Shown piece by piece: positions 53,336-61,586 of a stretch of 64,000 nt of DNA; within the stretch, counting starts at the first letter, position 1; every line of letters starts with the position of its first letter. This DNA is from Clostridium septicum. Lineage in GTDB: Bacteria; Bacillota; Clostridia; Clostridiales; Clostridiaceae. Below the pieces are notes generated by a model. It saw only the letters and a list, made by a program, of their open reading frames with translations. It searched no databases and had not been told where the DNA came from. The position numbers and the translations under genes are program-made. The stretch is from the NCBI RefSeq assembly GCF_003606265.1, contig NZ_CP023671.1, forward strand, positions 3,162,001 through 3,226,000. The letters are read 5' to 3'.

Positions 53336-54526
53336 ATGTCAAAGGCATTGAAAGGGATTAAAGTATTAGATTTAACCCATGCGTATAATGGACCTTTCTG
53401 CACAACTTTATTAGCAGATAATGGTGCGGATGTAATTAAAATAGAACCACCTCAAGGGGATCAATGTAGAACCTGGGGACCTATCGATGAGAAAAGTGGT
53501 GAGAGTGGATTTTATGCATTTTTAAATAGAAATAAAAAGGGAATAACATTAAATTTGAAAACAAAAGAAGGAAAAGAGATATTTTATAAGATGGTTAGGG
53601 AAGCAGATGTAGTTGTAGAAAATTTTAGGGGAGGAGTTTCTAAAAAATTAGGAGTTGATTATGAAACTTTAAAAAAAATTAATCCTAATATAGTTTATGC
53701 ATCAGGATCAGGATTTGGTCAATACGGACCATTAGCTAACAGACCTTGTTATGATATTGTAGCACAGTCTATGGCTGGAATGGTTAATTTAACAGGGTTT
53801 CCTGATTCACCACCAACTAAAGTTGGTCCATCAATAGCTGATAATGTAACAGGAATTTATCTTTGTGTAGGAGTACTATTAGCTTTGTATAATAGAGAGA
53901 AAACAGGTATGGGACAATCAGTTGATGTAGCTATGTTAGATACAATATTTACATTACTTGAGAATTCTATTGTGACAAATACTATGACAAACGTAATACC
54001 GCAAAGACAAGGTAATATTGATCCGTCAATAGCTCCTTTTGATATATATATGGCAAGAGATGGATATATTGCAATAGGCGTAGGAAATGATAAATTATGG
54101 AGCAAATTCTGTAAAGTTATGAATAGAATAGATCTTTTGGAGGATGAAAAATATGCCACAAATGATTTAAGATGTAAAAATTATCTTCCAGATTTACAAA
54201 ATATAATTAGAGATTGGGCAAAAGATAGAAATAAAAAAGATATAGAAAATATATGTGCAGAAGCAGGAATTCCATGTGGCCCTGTTTTAGATATGAAGGA
54301 GGCTATAGAGCATCCGCAAATTCAAGCGAGAGAAATGATGGTTCATATGGAACACCCTCTTATTGGAGACATGTACTTTCAAGGTGTTCCAATAAAATTA
54401 TCAAGAACACCAGGAGGTGTAGATACACCAGCACCTACTTTAGGGCAGCATAATAGTGAAGTTTATAAGAATTTTGGAATTGATGAAAATAAGTTAGAAA
54501 AATTAAGAAAACAAGGAGTAATTTAA
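53336..54526 (+). CDS. CaiB/BaiF family CoA-transferase
   Basis: The 396-residue protein is a class III CoA-transferase, with the N-terminal GIKVLDLTHAYNGPFCTTLL Rossmann segment, VVVENFRGG and the catalytic aspartate D140 in NRPCYDIVAQSMAGM, which carries the acyl group as an anhydride. The predicted job here is to activate beta-alanine to its CoA ester, with propionyl-CoA as donor, releasing propionate. The specific acids are inferred from neighbours. A GGGAG site precedes the ATG. Confidence 0.85.
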   Translation: MSKALKGIKVLDLTHAYNGPFCTTLLADNGADVIKIEPPQGDQCRTWGPIDEKSGESGFYAFLNRNKKGITLNLKTKEGKEIFYKMVREADVVVENFRGGVSKKLGVDYETLKKINPNIVYASGSGFGQYGPLANRPCYDIVAQSMAGMVNLTGFPDSPPTKVGPSIADNVTGIYLCVGVLLALYNREKTGMGQSVDVAMLDTIFTLLENSIVTNTMTNVIPQRQGNIDPSIAPFDIYMARDGYIAIGVGNDKLWSKFCKVMNRIDLLEDEKYATNDLRCKNYLPDLQNIIRDWAKDRNKKDIENICAEAGIPCGPVLDMKEAIEHPQIQAREMMVHMEHPLIGDMYFQGVPIKLSRTPGGVDTPAPTLGQHNSEVYKNFGIDENKLEKLRKQGVI

Positions 54527-54580
54527 AAAGAGATTTTATAATTACTATAAAATAAATAGAAATTTAAGGAGTGTTAGTTT

Positions 54581-55030
54581 ATGAGAAAAGAAGCAGTATT
54601 AAGCTATAAGATGACTACTGCAGATGCAAATAATCCAGGAGGAATAGTTCCAATAGGAAGACAGTTTGATATGTGGGGAGATGCTGAAACAGAACTTATG
54701 ATATTAAATGATGGAGATGAATCATTATGTTTAGGGTATTCAAATGTTAAATTTTATGAAGATATATATTGTGGAGATCAAATAGATTTTAAGGCTACTT
54801 TAGTTAAAGTAGGAAATACATCACGTAAATGTAAGCTTCAAACTTTTAAAGTTGCAACTTCAGCTAAAAATGCAGGTGTTATAAATGCTAAGTCTACTGA
54901 TATTATTTATTATGATACTCCAAAATTGGTTGGTGAGGCAGATGTTGTATTAGTAGTTAAGAAGGAAGTTCAAAGGGGAATTCAACCAGATGGTATTGTT
55001 AAAAATCCTTGGAGAGAAATTCAATATTAA
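54581..55030 (+). CDS. Beta-alanyl-CoA ammonia-lyase-like hotdog protein, subunit A
   Basis: The 149-residue protein resembles the hotdog-fold aminoacyl-CoA ammonia-lyases (beta-alanyl-CoA and 3-aminobutyryl-CoA ammonia-lyase): DMWGDAETELMILNDGDESL near residue 30, LGYSNVKFYEDIYCGDQIDF, and KVGNTSRKCKLQTFKVAT. The normally conserved HYxGxLVxGA-type segment before this block is replaced by NNPGGIVPIGRQF, so an active-site residue may be lost and the protein may need its neighbour. AAGGAG precedes the ATG. Confidence 0.75.
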   Translation: MRKEAVLSYKMTTADANNPGGIVPIGRQFDMWGDAETELMILNDGDESLCLGYSNVKFYEDIYCGDQIDFKATLVKVGNTSRKCKLQTFKVATSAKNAGVINAKSTDIIYYDTPKLVGEADVVLVVKKEVQRGIQPDGIVKNPWREIQY

Positions 55031-55072
55031 TAAGTTAAATGCTTAAATAAGAGTGGTTTAGGAGGAAATAAA

Positions 55073-55465
55073 ATGAGTTTTGTAAAACTAGAAAAAAATT
55101 ATGAAACAAAAATTCGTTATAGAATGTCATCAAGAGATGTTTATTATGGTGGAGGAATAGTAAATGGAGCTCGTTCAATCACGTTGCTTGGAGATGTGGC
55201 TGAAAAACTTATGTGCAAGATTTATGGGAATTTTGGTAGATGTATAGAGTTAGAAAATGTTAGATTACATGCGCCAGTATTTGCAGGAGATTATATAGAA
55301 TTTATAGGTAGAGTGGTAGAAATTGATGAAAAGATTGCTAAAATAGAATGTAGATCTTATAAAATTGCAGCTATACCAGAAAAGCCTAAATTTAAAAGTT
55401 CAATAGAAATATATGAAGAACCTACATTATCATCATCATTTGTAGGATATTTTGAATCAAGGTAA
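55073..55465 (+). CDS. Beta-alanyl-CoA ammonia-lyase-like hotdog protein, subunit B
   Basis: The 130-residue paralogue of the previous protein keeps the SSRDVYYGGGIVNGARSI block typical of 3-aminobutyryl-CoA and beta-alanyl-CoA ammonia-lyases, followed by LLGDVAEKLM and HAPVFAGDYIEFIGRVVEI. It lies 42 bp after its partner. The pair could form a mixed oligomer that removes ammonia from beta-alanyl-CoA to give acryloyl-CoA; beta-aminoisobutyryl-CoA from thymine is a further possible substrate. AGGAGG precedes the ATG and a terminator follows. Confidence 0.78.
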   Translation: MSFVKLEKNYETKIRYRMSSRDVYYGGGIVNGARSITLLGDVAEKLMCKIYGNFGRCIELENVRLHAPVFAGDYIEFIGRVVEIDEKIAKIECRSYKIAAIPEKPKFKSSIEIYEEPTLSSSFVGYFESR

Positions 55466-55486
55466 AAGCAAAATATAACCAGCAGT

Positions 55487-55527
55487 AAAGATCCAAATAA
55501 AAAATAAAGATTTTATTTGGATCTTTT
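55487..55527 (+). terminator. Terminator after the ammonia-lyase-like genes
   Basis: A perfect 16-bp stem (55487-55502 with 55511-55526) with an 8-nt loop, ending in T. Confidence 0.93.
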
Positions 55528-55609
55528 TAGTGATATGGAAAATTAATTTCTAATAATATATAATTTTATTTAATATAAAATGATTATTATAGAAGGAGTT
55601 AGCTTTAAT

Positions 55610-55783
55610 ATGAAAAAATTATCTAATTGGTTATTTTACTCTGGAATTGTTATGGGGATTTTAGGATATTATAGAATTAATAAAATGGAAGCTTTGTTAC
55701 TACCAGGAGTTTGCCATGTAGAGGATAATAGATGGATTTTAATAATTGGAATTATATTGCTTATATTTTCTATTTTAATATAG
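55610..55783 (+). CDS. 57-residue membrane protein
   Basis: The peptide has two hydrophobic helices (about residues 5-21 and 37-56) separated by a short loop LLLPGVCHVEDNR. GGAG lies about 11 bases before the ATG; the frame is also open from an ATG at 55580. I recognise no family. It sits between the terminator of the ammonia-lyase genes and the preT promoter, so its link to pyrimidine breakdown is only positional. Confidence 0.5.
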   Translation: MKKLSNWLFYSGIVMGILGYYRINKMEALLLPGVCHVEDNRWILIIGIILLIFSILI

Positions 55784-55930
55784 TATATTTATGAAAAGTT
55801 AATGAAAATGGAAATAAAAATTAACACAAAATATATTAAAATTTTAAAAACATTATTAATTTATATAAAAAAGAAATCTATTTAATAATATTTTTTTATT
55901 ATTAATAAATAAAAGTCTAAATTTGTATAA

Positions 55931-55947
55931 ATAAATCGTAGATTTAT
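55931..55947. promoter_or_regulatory. Inverted repeat upstream of the preT promoter
   Basis: ATAAATC-GTA-GATTTAT is a perfect 7-bp inverted repeat with a 3-bp centre, 11 bp before the -35 box, a typical place for an activator or repressor dimer. Confidence 0.45.
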
Positions 55948-55958
55948 AGGGTAAAATA

Positions 55959-55987
55959 TAGACAAATTTAAAAAATGATGATATAAT
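55959..55987 (+). promoter_or_regulatory. Promoter of preTA
   Basis: TAGACA (55959-55964), a 17-bp spacer and TATAAT (55982-55987) form a strong sigma-A-type promoter, about 60 bp before the preT start codon. Confidence 0.8.
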
Positions 55988-56055
55988 TTGCCAGTAAACG
56001 TAATCAAAACTAGTATTGGTATAAAAGAATGGGAATTTTTTAGGGGGAGTAAAAA

Positions 56056-57309
56056 ATGAGTGAGAAAATGTTAACACCATATTTTGCTATTGAGGAATCA
56101 GCAAGATGTTTATTATGTCATGATGCTCCATGCTCAAAAGCTTGTCCAGTTGGAACAGATCCAGCAAAATTTATTAGATCATTAAGATTTAGAAATTTAA
56201 AAGGTGCAGTAGAAACTATAAGAGAGAATAATGTTTTAGGGGGTATATGTGCAAGAGTATGCCCAACAGCTAAATATTGTGAAGGTGCTTGTAGTAGATC
56301 AGGAATTGATAGACCAATAGAAATTGCAAAGATTCAAAGGTATTTAACAGATTATGAAAAGGTGTTAGGTCTTCAAATATTAGAAAAAGTTAATCTAAAC
56401 AAAGAAAAAGTTGCAATTATTGGTTCAGGACCAAGTGGGTTAGGTGCTGCAACTAAGCTAGTAAGTTTAGGATATAATGTTACTGTTTTTGAAGAAAAAG
56501 ATAAGCTTGGAGGCTGGTTAACTTATGGTATTCCAGAAGAAAGATTACCTAAAGAGGTTATAGAAAATGAAATTTCTTATATAAGAAATTTAGGGGTAGA
56601 GTTTAAAACAAATTGTAAAATAGGTAGGGATAAAACTATTGAACAATTAAAAAAAGAAGGATTTAAAGCTATATTAGTATCAGTAGGAATGCAAAAAAAT
56701 AGAAAAGTAGATATTATTGGTGCTAATTTAGAAGGTGTAATAAATGGTACAGATTTATTAAGCGAAGTTAAAGTTCTAAATAAAAATAGATTAGGAAACA
56801 AAGTTATTGTTATTGGTGGTGGTGATGTTGCTATTGATTGTGCAACAACTGCTAATATTTTAGGATGCGATGTTAAATTAGTATATAGAAGAACTATAGA
56901 CAAGATGCCAGCAGATAGAGCTAGCGTAGAATATCTTCAAAGTTTAAATATTCCTATATTTACAGGATTTAAACCCAAGGAAATAATTGGAAAAGGAAAC
57001 AAGGTTGAAAGATTTAAAGCTGTTGGTATGTTTGACGATTCAGTAATAGAGCTTCCAGCAGATAATGTTATTTTTGCAATAGGTCAAGAGCCTACAAATG
57101 TAGATAGCATAGCGAATTTAAATATTAGTGATAGTGGTGTTATAGTTACACAAGACTATAAAACAAATATAGAAGGCATTTTTGCTTCAGGAGATATAAC
57201 AGAAGGAGATAAAACTGTTGTATTTGCACTTAAAGAAGGAAAAGAAGCTGCTAAGGCTATAGATAATTATTTAAGAAAAGCAGATAGTAGGAAGGAAGGT
57301 GCCAAATAA
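56056..57309 (+). CDS. preT: NAD-dependent dihydropyrimidine dehydrogenase subunit PreT
   Basis: The 417-residue flavoprotein has N-terminal cysteines for two iron-sulfur clusters (C18, C21, C26 and C30 in [14 protein letters not shown], then [15 protein letters not shown]), an FAD-binding [12 protein letters not shown] at about residue 122 and a second dinucleotide fold [12 protein letters not shown] for NADH. It corresponds to the N-terminal half of mammalian dihydropyrimidine dehydrogenase and passes electrons to PreA. GGGGGAG precedes the ATG. The stop overlaps the preA start by one base, which implies coupled translation. Confidence 0.94.
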   Translation: MSEKMLTPYFAIEESARCLLCHDAPCSKACPVGTDPAKFIRSLRFRNLKGAVETIRENNVLGGICARVCPTAKYCEGACSRSGIDRPIEIAKIQRYLTDYEKVLGLQILEKVNLNKEKVAIIGSGPSGLGAATKLVSLGYNVTVFEEKDKLGGWLTYGIPEERLPKEVIENEISYIRNLGVEFKTNCKIGRDKTIEQLKKEGFKAILVSVGMQKNRKVDIIGANLEGVINGTDLLSEVKVLNKNRLGNKVIVIGGGDVAIDCATTANILGCDVKLVYRRTIDKMPADRASVEYLQSLNIPIFTGFKPKEIIGKGNKVERFKAVGMFDDSVIELPADNVIFAIGQEPTNVDSIANLNISDSGVIVTQDYKTNIEGIFASGDITEGDKTVVFALKEGKEAAKAIDNYLRKADSRKEGAK

Positions 57310-58544
57310 TGAAAAAAAAGGATTTATCAATAGAATTTTGTGGAGTAAAATGTGAAAATCCATTTTTTCTATCATCATCACCAGTAGGAAATTGCTATGA
57401 AATGTGTGCAAAAGCATTTGAAACAGGTTGGGGAGGAGTAGTATTTAAAACAATAGGATTCTTTAAACCAAATGAAGTTTCACCTCGTTTTACAAATTTA
57501 AGAAAAGAATCTACATCCTTTATTGGATTTAAAAATATGGAGCAAATAGCGGAACATTCTTTAGAGGAAAATTTAGATGCTTTAAGGAAACTTAAAGAAA
57601 ATTATCCAACTAAAGTTGTGGTTGCATCAATAATGGGCCAAAATGAAAAAGAATGGGAAGAACTTGCAAAACTTGTGACAGAAGCAGGATCAGATATAAT
57701 AGAATGTAATTTTTCATGTCCACAAATGACTAGCCATGATATGGGATCAGATGTAGGACAAAATCCGGAATTGGTTAAATCTTATTGTAAAGCAGTAAGA
57801 AGGGGAACTAATCTCCCTATATTAGCCAAGATGACTCCTAATATAGGAGACATGACAGTTCCTGCTATAGCCTCAATTGAAGGTGGAGCAGATGGACTTG
57901 CTACTATAAATACAATAAAGAGCATAACTCAAATTGATTTTGATAAAATGACAGCTCTTCCAATTATAAATGGTAAGTCATCGGTATCAGGATACTCAGG
58001 AAAAGCAGTAAAACCTATAGCTTTAAGATTCATATATGAATTAAGAAAGAATGAAAAATTGAAAAACATTCCTATAAGCGGTATAGGTGGTATTGAAACT
58101 TGGGAAGATGCTCTTGAATTTATATTATTAGGATCAAGTAACCTTCAAGTAACTACAGCAGTTATGCAATATGGATATAGAATAGTAGAAGATATGATAA
58201 GTGGATTATCACATTTTATGGATGAAAAGGGTTTTGACAAACTTGAAGATATGGTTGGATTAGCAGTTAAAAATGTAATTCCAGCAGAAGATTTAGATAG
58301 AGGATATATAATATACCCTAAGTTTAATGAAGAAACATGTGTAGGGTGTGGAAGATGTTATATATCATGTTATGATGGTGGACATCAAGCTATTAAATGG
58401 AATAATGAAAATAGGAAGCCTATGTTAAATAAAGATAAATGTGTAGGATGTCATTTATGTGCAAATGTATGCCCAACTGAAAGTATTTCAAAGGGGGAAA
58501 TAGAATTTAAAAATGGAGAAAAAGAGAAAAAAATAATTTTCTAA
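57309..58544 (+). CDS. preA: NAD-dependent dihydropyrimidine dehydrogenase subunit PreA
   Basis: The 411-residue protein has an FMN-binding TIM barrel like dihydroorotate dehydrogenase ([54 protein letters not shown]) and a C-terminal ferredoxin domain with two clusters ([11 protein letters not shown] and [12 protein letters not shown]). It reduces uracil or thymine to the dihydro form. The catalytic cysteine of the mammalian enzyme, which precedes GQDPEL, is a valine here (DVGQNPEL). I recall the same in E. coli PreA, so this is probably normal for the bacterial form. Confidence 0.95.
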   Translation: MKKKDLSIEFCGVKCENPFFLSSSPVGNCYEMCAKAFETGWGGVVFKTIGFFKPNEVSPRFTNLRKESTSFIGFKNMEQIAEHSLEENLDALRKLKENYPTKVVVASIMGQNEKEWEELAKLVTEAGSDIIECNFSCPQMTSHDMGSDVGQNPELVKSYCKAVRRGTNLPILAKMTPNIGDMTVPAIASIEGGADGLATINTIKSITQIDFDKMTALPIINGKSSVSGYSGKAVKPIALRFIYELRKNEKLKNIPISGIGGIETWEDALEFILLGSSNLQVTTAVMQYGYRIVEDMISGLSHFMDEKGFDKLEDMVGLAVKNVIPAEDLDRGYIIYPKFNEETCVGCGRCYISCYDGGHQAIKWNNENRKPMLNKDKCVGCHLCANVCPTESISKGEIEFKNGEKEKKIIF

Positions 58545-58573
58545 TTTCATTGTATAGCATATAAATTACCATT

Positions 58574-58608
58574 AATAAGGGTGCTCTTAAGGGTGCTCTT
58601 ATTGTTTT
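58574..58608 (+). terminator. Tandem-repeat hairpin after preA
   Basis: AAGGGTGCTCTT is repeated in tandem (58577-58601), and with its flanks 58574-58588 can pair fully with 58589-58603, using several G-U pairs, followed by TTTT. It sits about 30 bases after the preA stop and probably acts as a terminator. Confidence 0.65.
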
Positions 58609-58668
58609 CGTAAAATTTATTTACAAAATGGCTTTTTAAATATTTACTTAATATTCAGGAGGATAAGA

Positions 58669-59130
58669 ATGGATTTATTAACAATGATATCTATAAGTGT
58701 AGGTATATTATCAGGAGTGTGGGGATTTGTAAGTGCATCTTTAGGACTTATTACATGGGTTGGGTTTATAGGATGTACTAGTTATTATGCATCAGGAGGA
58801 GAATTTGTTGGATTTAAAAAATCTATTTATGCAAATATAACAGGTGTATTTTGGGGAATGTGTATTATAATATGCTCTTCACAATTTGAGGCTTCTTATT
58901 GGTCATATATATTTACAGGAGTTTTTTCATTTGTTATGTGTATTCAAGCAAAATACAAAAAATTAGACTTCATACCAGGTGCATTCTGTGGAGCTTGTTG
59001 TATCTTTGGTACAGGAGGAGAGTGGCAGGCAGTAATTATTGCTTTATTATGCGGTGCAGTTCTAGGATATTTATCAGATAAGGGAGGCCAATATTTATAT
59101 AAGCTATCAGAACATTTAAAGAGTAAATAG
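58669..59130 (+). CDS. DUF1097 membrane protein (second copy)
   Basis: The 153-residue protein resembles the DUF1097 protein encoded at 51657 in length and topology: about five hydrophobic segments, VGFIGCTSYYASGGEFVGFKK near residue 30, FIPGAFCGACC and LLCGAVLGYLSDKGG. The two share the pattern GF-x-GCT and AGG-x-x-x-GFK. It stands after the preTA hairpin with its own AGGAGG site and terminator. Function unknown; a role in transport for this pathway is inferred from the twin placement. Confidence 0.78.
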   Translation: MDLLTMISISVGILSGVWGFVSASLGLITWVGFIGCTSYYASGGEFVGFKKSIYANITGVFWGMCIIICSSQFEASYWSYIFTGVFSFVMCIQAKYKKLDFIPGAFCGACCIFGTGGEWQAVIIALLCGAVLGYLSDKGGQYLYKLSEHLKSK

Positions 59131-59184
59131 GATACTTAAAATATATAATATATTTATTTAAAATTAATTAAATACATAATAAGA

Positions 59185-59216
59185 AACCTGTCTAAATTTA
59201 AGACAGGTTATTTTTA
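59185..59216 (+). terminator. Terminator after the second DUF1097 gene
   Basis: A perfect 9-bp stem AACCTGTCT (59185-59193) with AGACAGGTT (59201-59209) and a T-run. Confidence 0.9.
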
Positions 59217-59314
59217 CATAATATAAGATTTGTTTCAGTTATTATTAAAAATATGGTATTATAATTATTATATAAAGTTTAAATTGAATTTATTTGATAT
59301 TTAAGGGAGTATAT

Positions 59315-60046
59315 ATGAAACAAAAAGATTTTGTTGATATTTTAGGATATAGAATTTATAAGAAAACTTTAAAGGAGTGTTTAAGATATATAGAAACTTT
59401 TCCAAAGGTTCATATAGTTTCTGGGAATCCAGAGGTTTTATATACAGGATTAAATAATGAAGCTTTGCTTAATAATTTTAAATCTAACAACTCTTTAATT
59501 ATACCAGATGGTGTTGGCACTCAATTAGCTGCTAAAATTCTAAAGAAAGATATTGCAGAAAAAATAGCAGGCATAGAGCTTATGAAAGCAATAATTAAAA
59601 ATTGTGAAAAAAATAAAAGAGGAATATATTTACTTGGAGCATCAGAGGAGAGTTTAAATGCCTGTGTTGCAAATTTAGTAACTAACTATCCAGCTTTAAA
59701 TATTGTTGGATATAGAAATGGTTTTTTTGATATGAATAATGCTAAAGAAGTATTAGAAGAAATTAATAAAAATAAGCCATATGCCATATTTGTTGCAATG
59801 GGATGTCCAAGACAAGAGGAATTTATAACTAAATATATGAATTATTTAGATGTAAAGGTATTTATGGGAGTAGGTGGTAGCTTTGATGTTATTGGTGAGA
59901 AGGTTAAAAGAGCGCCAAAATGGATGATAAAAATAGGTTTAGAATGGTTTTATCGTGTAGCTAAAGAACCTTGGAGAATAAAAAGACTTGGAAGTATTCC
60001 TAAATTTTTATGGTTAGTTATAAAAGAGAAAAAGGTGAAAAAATGA
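59315..60046 (+). CDS. tagA: WecG/TagA/CpsF family glycosyltransferase
   Basis: The 243-residue protein matches the GT26 family: VSGNPEVLYTGLNNE near the start, IIPDGVGTQLAAKIL, RGIYLLGASEESLNACV, and FVAMGCPRQEEFI followed by FMGVGGSFDVIGEKVKRAP. TagA adds N-acetylmannosamine to lipid-linked GlcNAc in wall teichoic acid linkage units; other members work on capsule or exopolysaccharide. ATG at 59315 follows GGGAG. It overlaps murJ by four bases (ATGA), so the envelope genes here form one operon. Confidence 0.9.
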   Translation: MKQKDFVDILGYRIYKKTLKECLRYIETFPKVHIVSGNPEVLYTGLNNEALLNNFKSNNSLIIPDGVGTQLAAKILKKDIAEKIAGIELMKAIIKNCEKNKRGIYLLGASEESLNACVANLVTNYPALNIVGYRNGFFDMNNAKEVLEEINKNKPYAIFVAMGCPRQEEFITKYMNYLDVKVFMGVGGSFDVIGEKVKRAPKWMIKIGLEWFYRVAKEPWRIKRLGSIPKFLWLVIKEKKVKK

Positions 60047-61578
60047 ATAAGAATAAGGTATTTAAAGCAACATTTATTGTAATGATAATGACTATAATAA
60101 GCAGATTTTTAGGGTTTGGACGTGATATTTTAGCGGCATATCATTTTGGAGCAGGTGAAACTTATGATATATATAGTGCAGCTGTTGCAATACCAGATTC
60201 TGTTTTCATGATAATAGGTCTTGCTATATCAACTACTTTTATTCCTATGTTAAGTGAAGTTAAGCATAAAAAAAGTAAAGAAGAAATGTTTAAACTTTCT
60301 AATAATATCATTACAATTTTAGGAATACTATCTTTAATAGTATTTCTTTTAGGGATGGTATTTACAGAAAATATTGTTAATGTTTTTGTGCCAGGATTTA
60401 ATTCGGAACAAATACAATTAACTATTTCTTTAACAAGAATAAGTTTAATTAATTTATTGTTTTTATGTGTAAATGTTTGTTTTTTATCAATTCTTCAAGT
60501 TTGTGAAGATTTTATAATGCCGTCAATACTTGGAGTATTTTTTAATTTGCCTATTATCTTATATCTTTTATTATTTAATAATGTAAGTATTTTAGGATTG
60601 ACTATAGCTAATGTACTTGGAAATATATTAAGAGTTTTAGTTCAGATCCCATCTTTATATAAACAAGGGTACAGAATATCATTATTTATAGATTTAAATG
60701 ATGAACGAATAAAGAGAATGATTATACTTATTATACCTGTAATTATTGGAGCCGGAGCAAATTCTTTAAATATGATAGTAGATAAAAATTTAGCGTCTGG
60801 ATTAGTGTCAGGAAGTATTTCAGCTTTAGAGTATTCACAAAAAATAATAGTTTTTGCAAACACAGCAATTACAACTTCTATAGTGTCAGTCATTTATCCT
60901 GTTATGGCAAATAGATTAAATGCAGGAGATAAAAAAGGGTTTTTAGATTATTTATCTAAGTCAATAGTTATTATAAGTTTATTTTTATTACCAATAATGA
61001 TGGCGTTTTTATTGTTAAGAGGAGATATTATTAATGTGTTCTATTCTAGAGGAGCTTTTAATAAAGAAGCAGTTTTATTAACATCAGCAGCTTTATTAGG
61101 ATATTCTATTCAACTTCCTTTCTTTGGAATTAGAGATATGTTAAATTCATCATTATTTTCAATGCAAAAAACAAAGGTAACTACTATAAATGGAGTAATT
61201 GGTGTATGTGTAAATATATTATTAAGTATAATTCTATCTAAGTATATAGGGGTTTTAGGAATAGCTATTGCTACATCAATTTCAGCAGCAGTTACTTCTA
61301 TATTACTATTTAACTCAACAAAAAAGATAATAGGTGAATTTAATATTAGTTCAATGATGTTAAAATTATTTAAGATATTAATCTCTTCACTTATAATGGT
61401 TTTTGTATTATATATAATGAATATATATGTAAATATAAATAATTCATTATTTATTATAATTATGGATTTTTTTGTGGGGGTTTTAATATTCTTAGGTATG
61501 TGTATTATACTTAAAATAGATGAACTTAATGAGGTGCTTTATATGATAAAAAATAGATTGATAAAAGGAAGGGAATAG
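60043..61578 (+). CDS. murJ: MurJ/MviN-family lipid II flippase
   Basis: The 511-residue membrane protein has about 14 hydrophobic segments and the MurJ signatures SRFLGFGRDILAAYHFGAG near residue 20, SVFMIIGLAISTTFIPMLSE and later SSLFSMQKTKVTTINGVIG. MurJ moves lipid II across the membrane for peptidoglycan synthesis. Many clostridia carry extra copies near surface-polysaccharide genes, so this one may serve another lipid-linked sugar. The ATG at 60043 follows AAGGTG and overlaps the preceding stop. Confidence 0.9.
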   Translation: MNKNKVFKATFIVMIMTIISRFLGFGRDILAAYHFGAGETYDIYSAAVAIPDSVFMIIGLAISTTFIPMLSEVKHKKSKEEMFKLSNNIITILGILSLIVFLLGMVFTENIVNVFVPGFNSEQIQLTISLTRISLINLLFLCVNVCFLSILQVCEDFIMPSILGVFFNLPIILYLLLFNNVSILGLTIANVLGNILRVLVQIPSLYKQGYRISLFIDLNDERIKRMIILIIPVIIGAGANSLNMIVDKNLASGLVSGSISALEYSQKIIVFANTAITTSIVSVIYPVMANRLNAGDKKGFLDYLSKSIVIISLFLLPIMMAFLLLRGDIINVFYSRGAFNKEAVLLTSAALLGYSIQLPFFGIRDMLNSSLFSMQKTKVTTINGVIGVCVNILLSIILSKYIGVLGIAIATSISAAVTSILLFNSTKKIIGEFNISSMMLKLFKILISSLIMVFVLYIMNIYVNINNSLFIIIMDFFVGVLIFLGMCIILKIDELNEVLYMIKNRLIKGRE

Positions 61579-61586
61579 GAGGAAAA

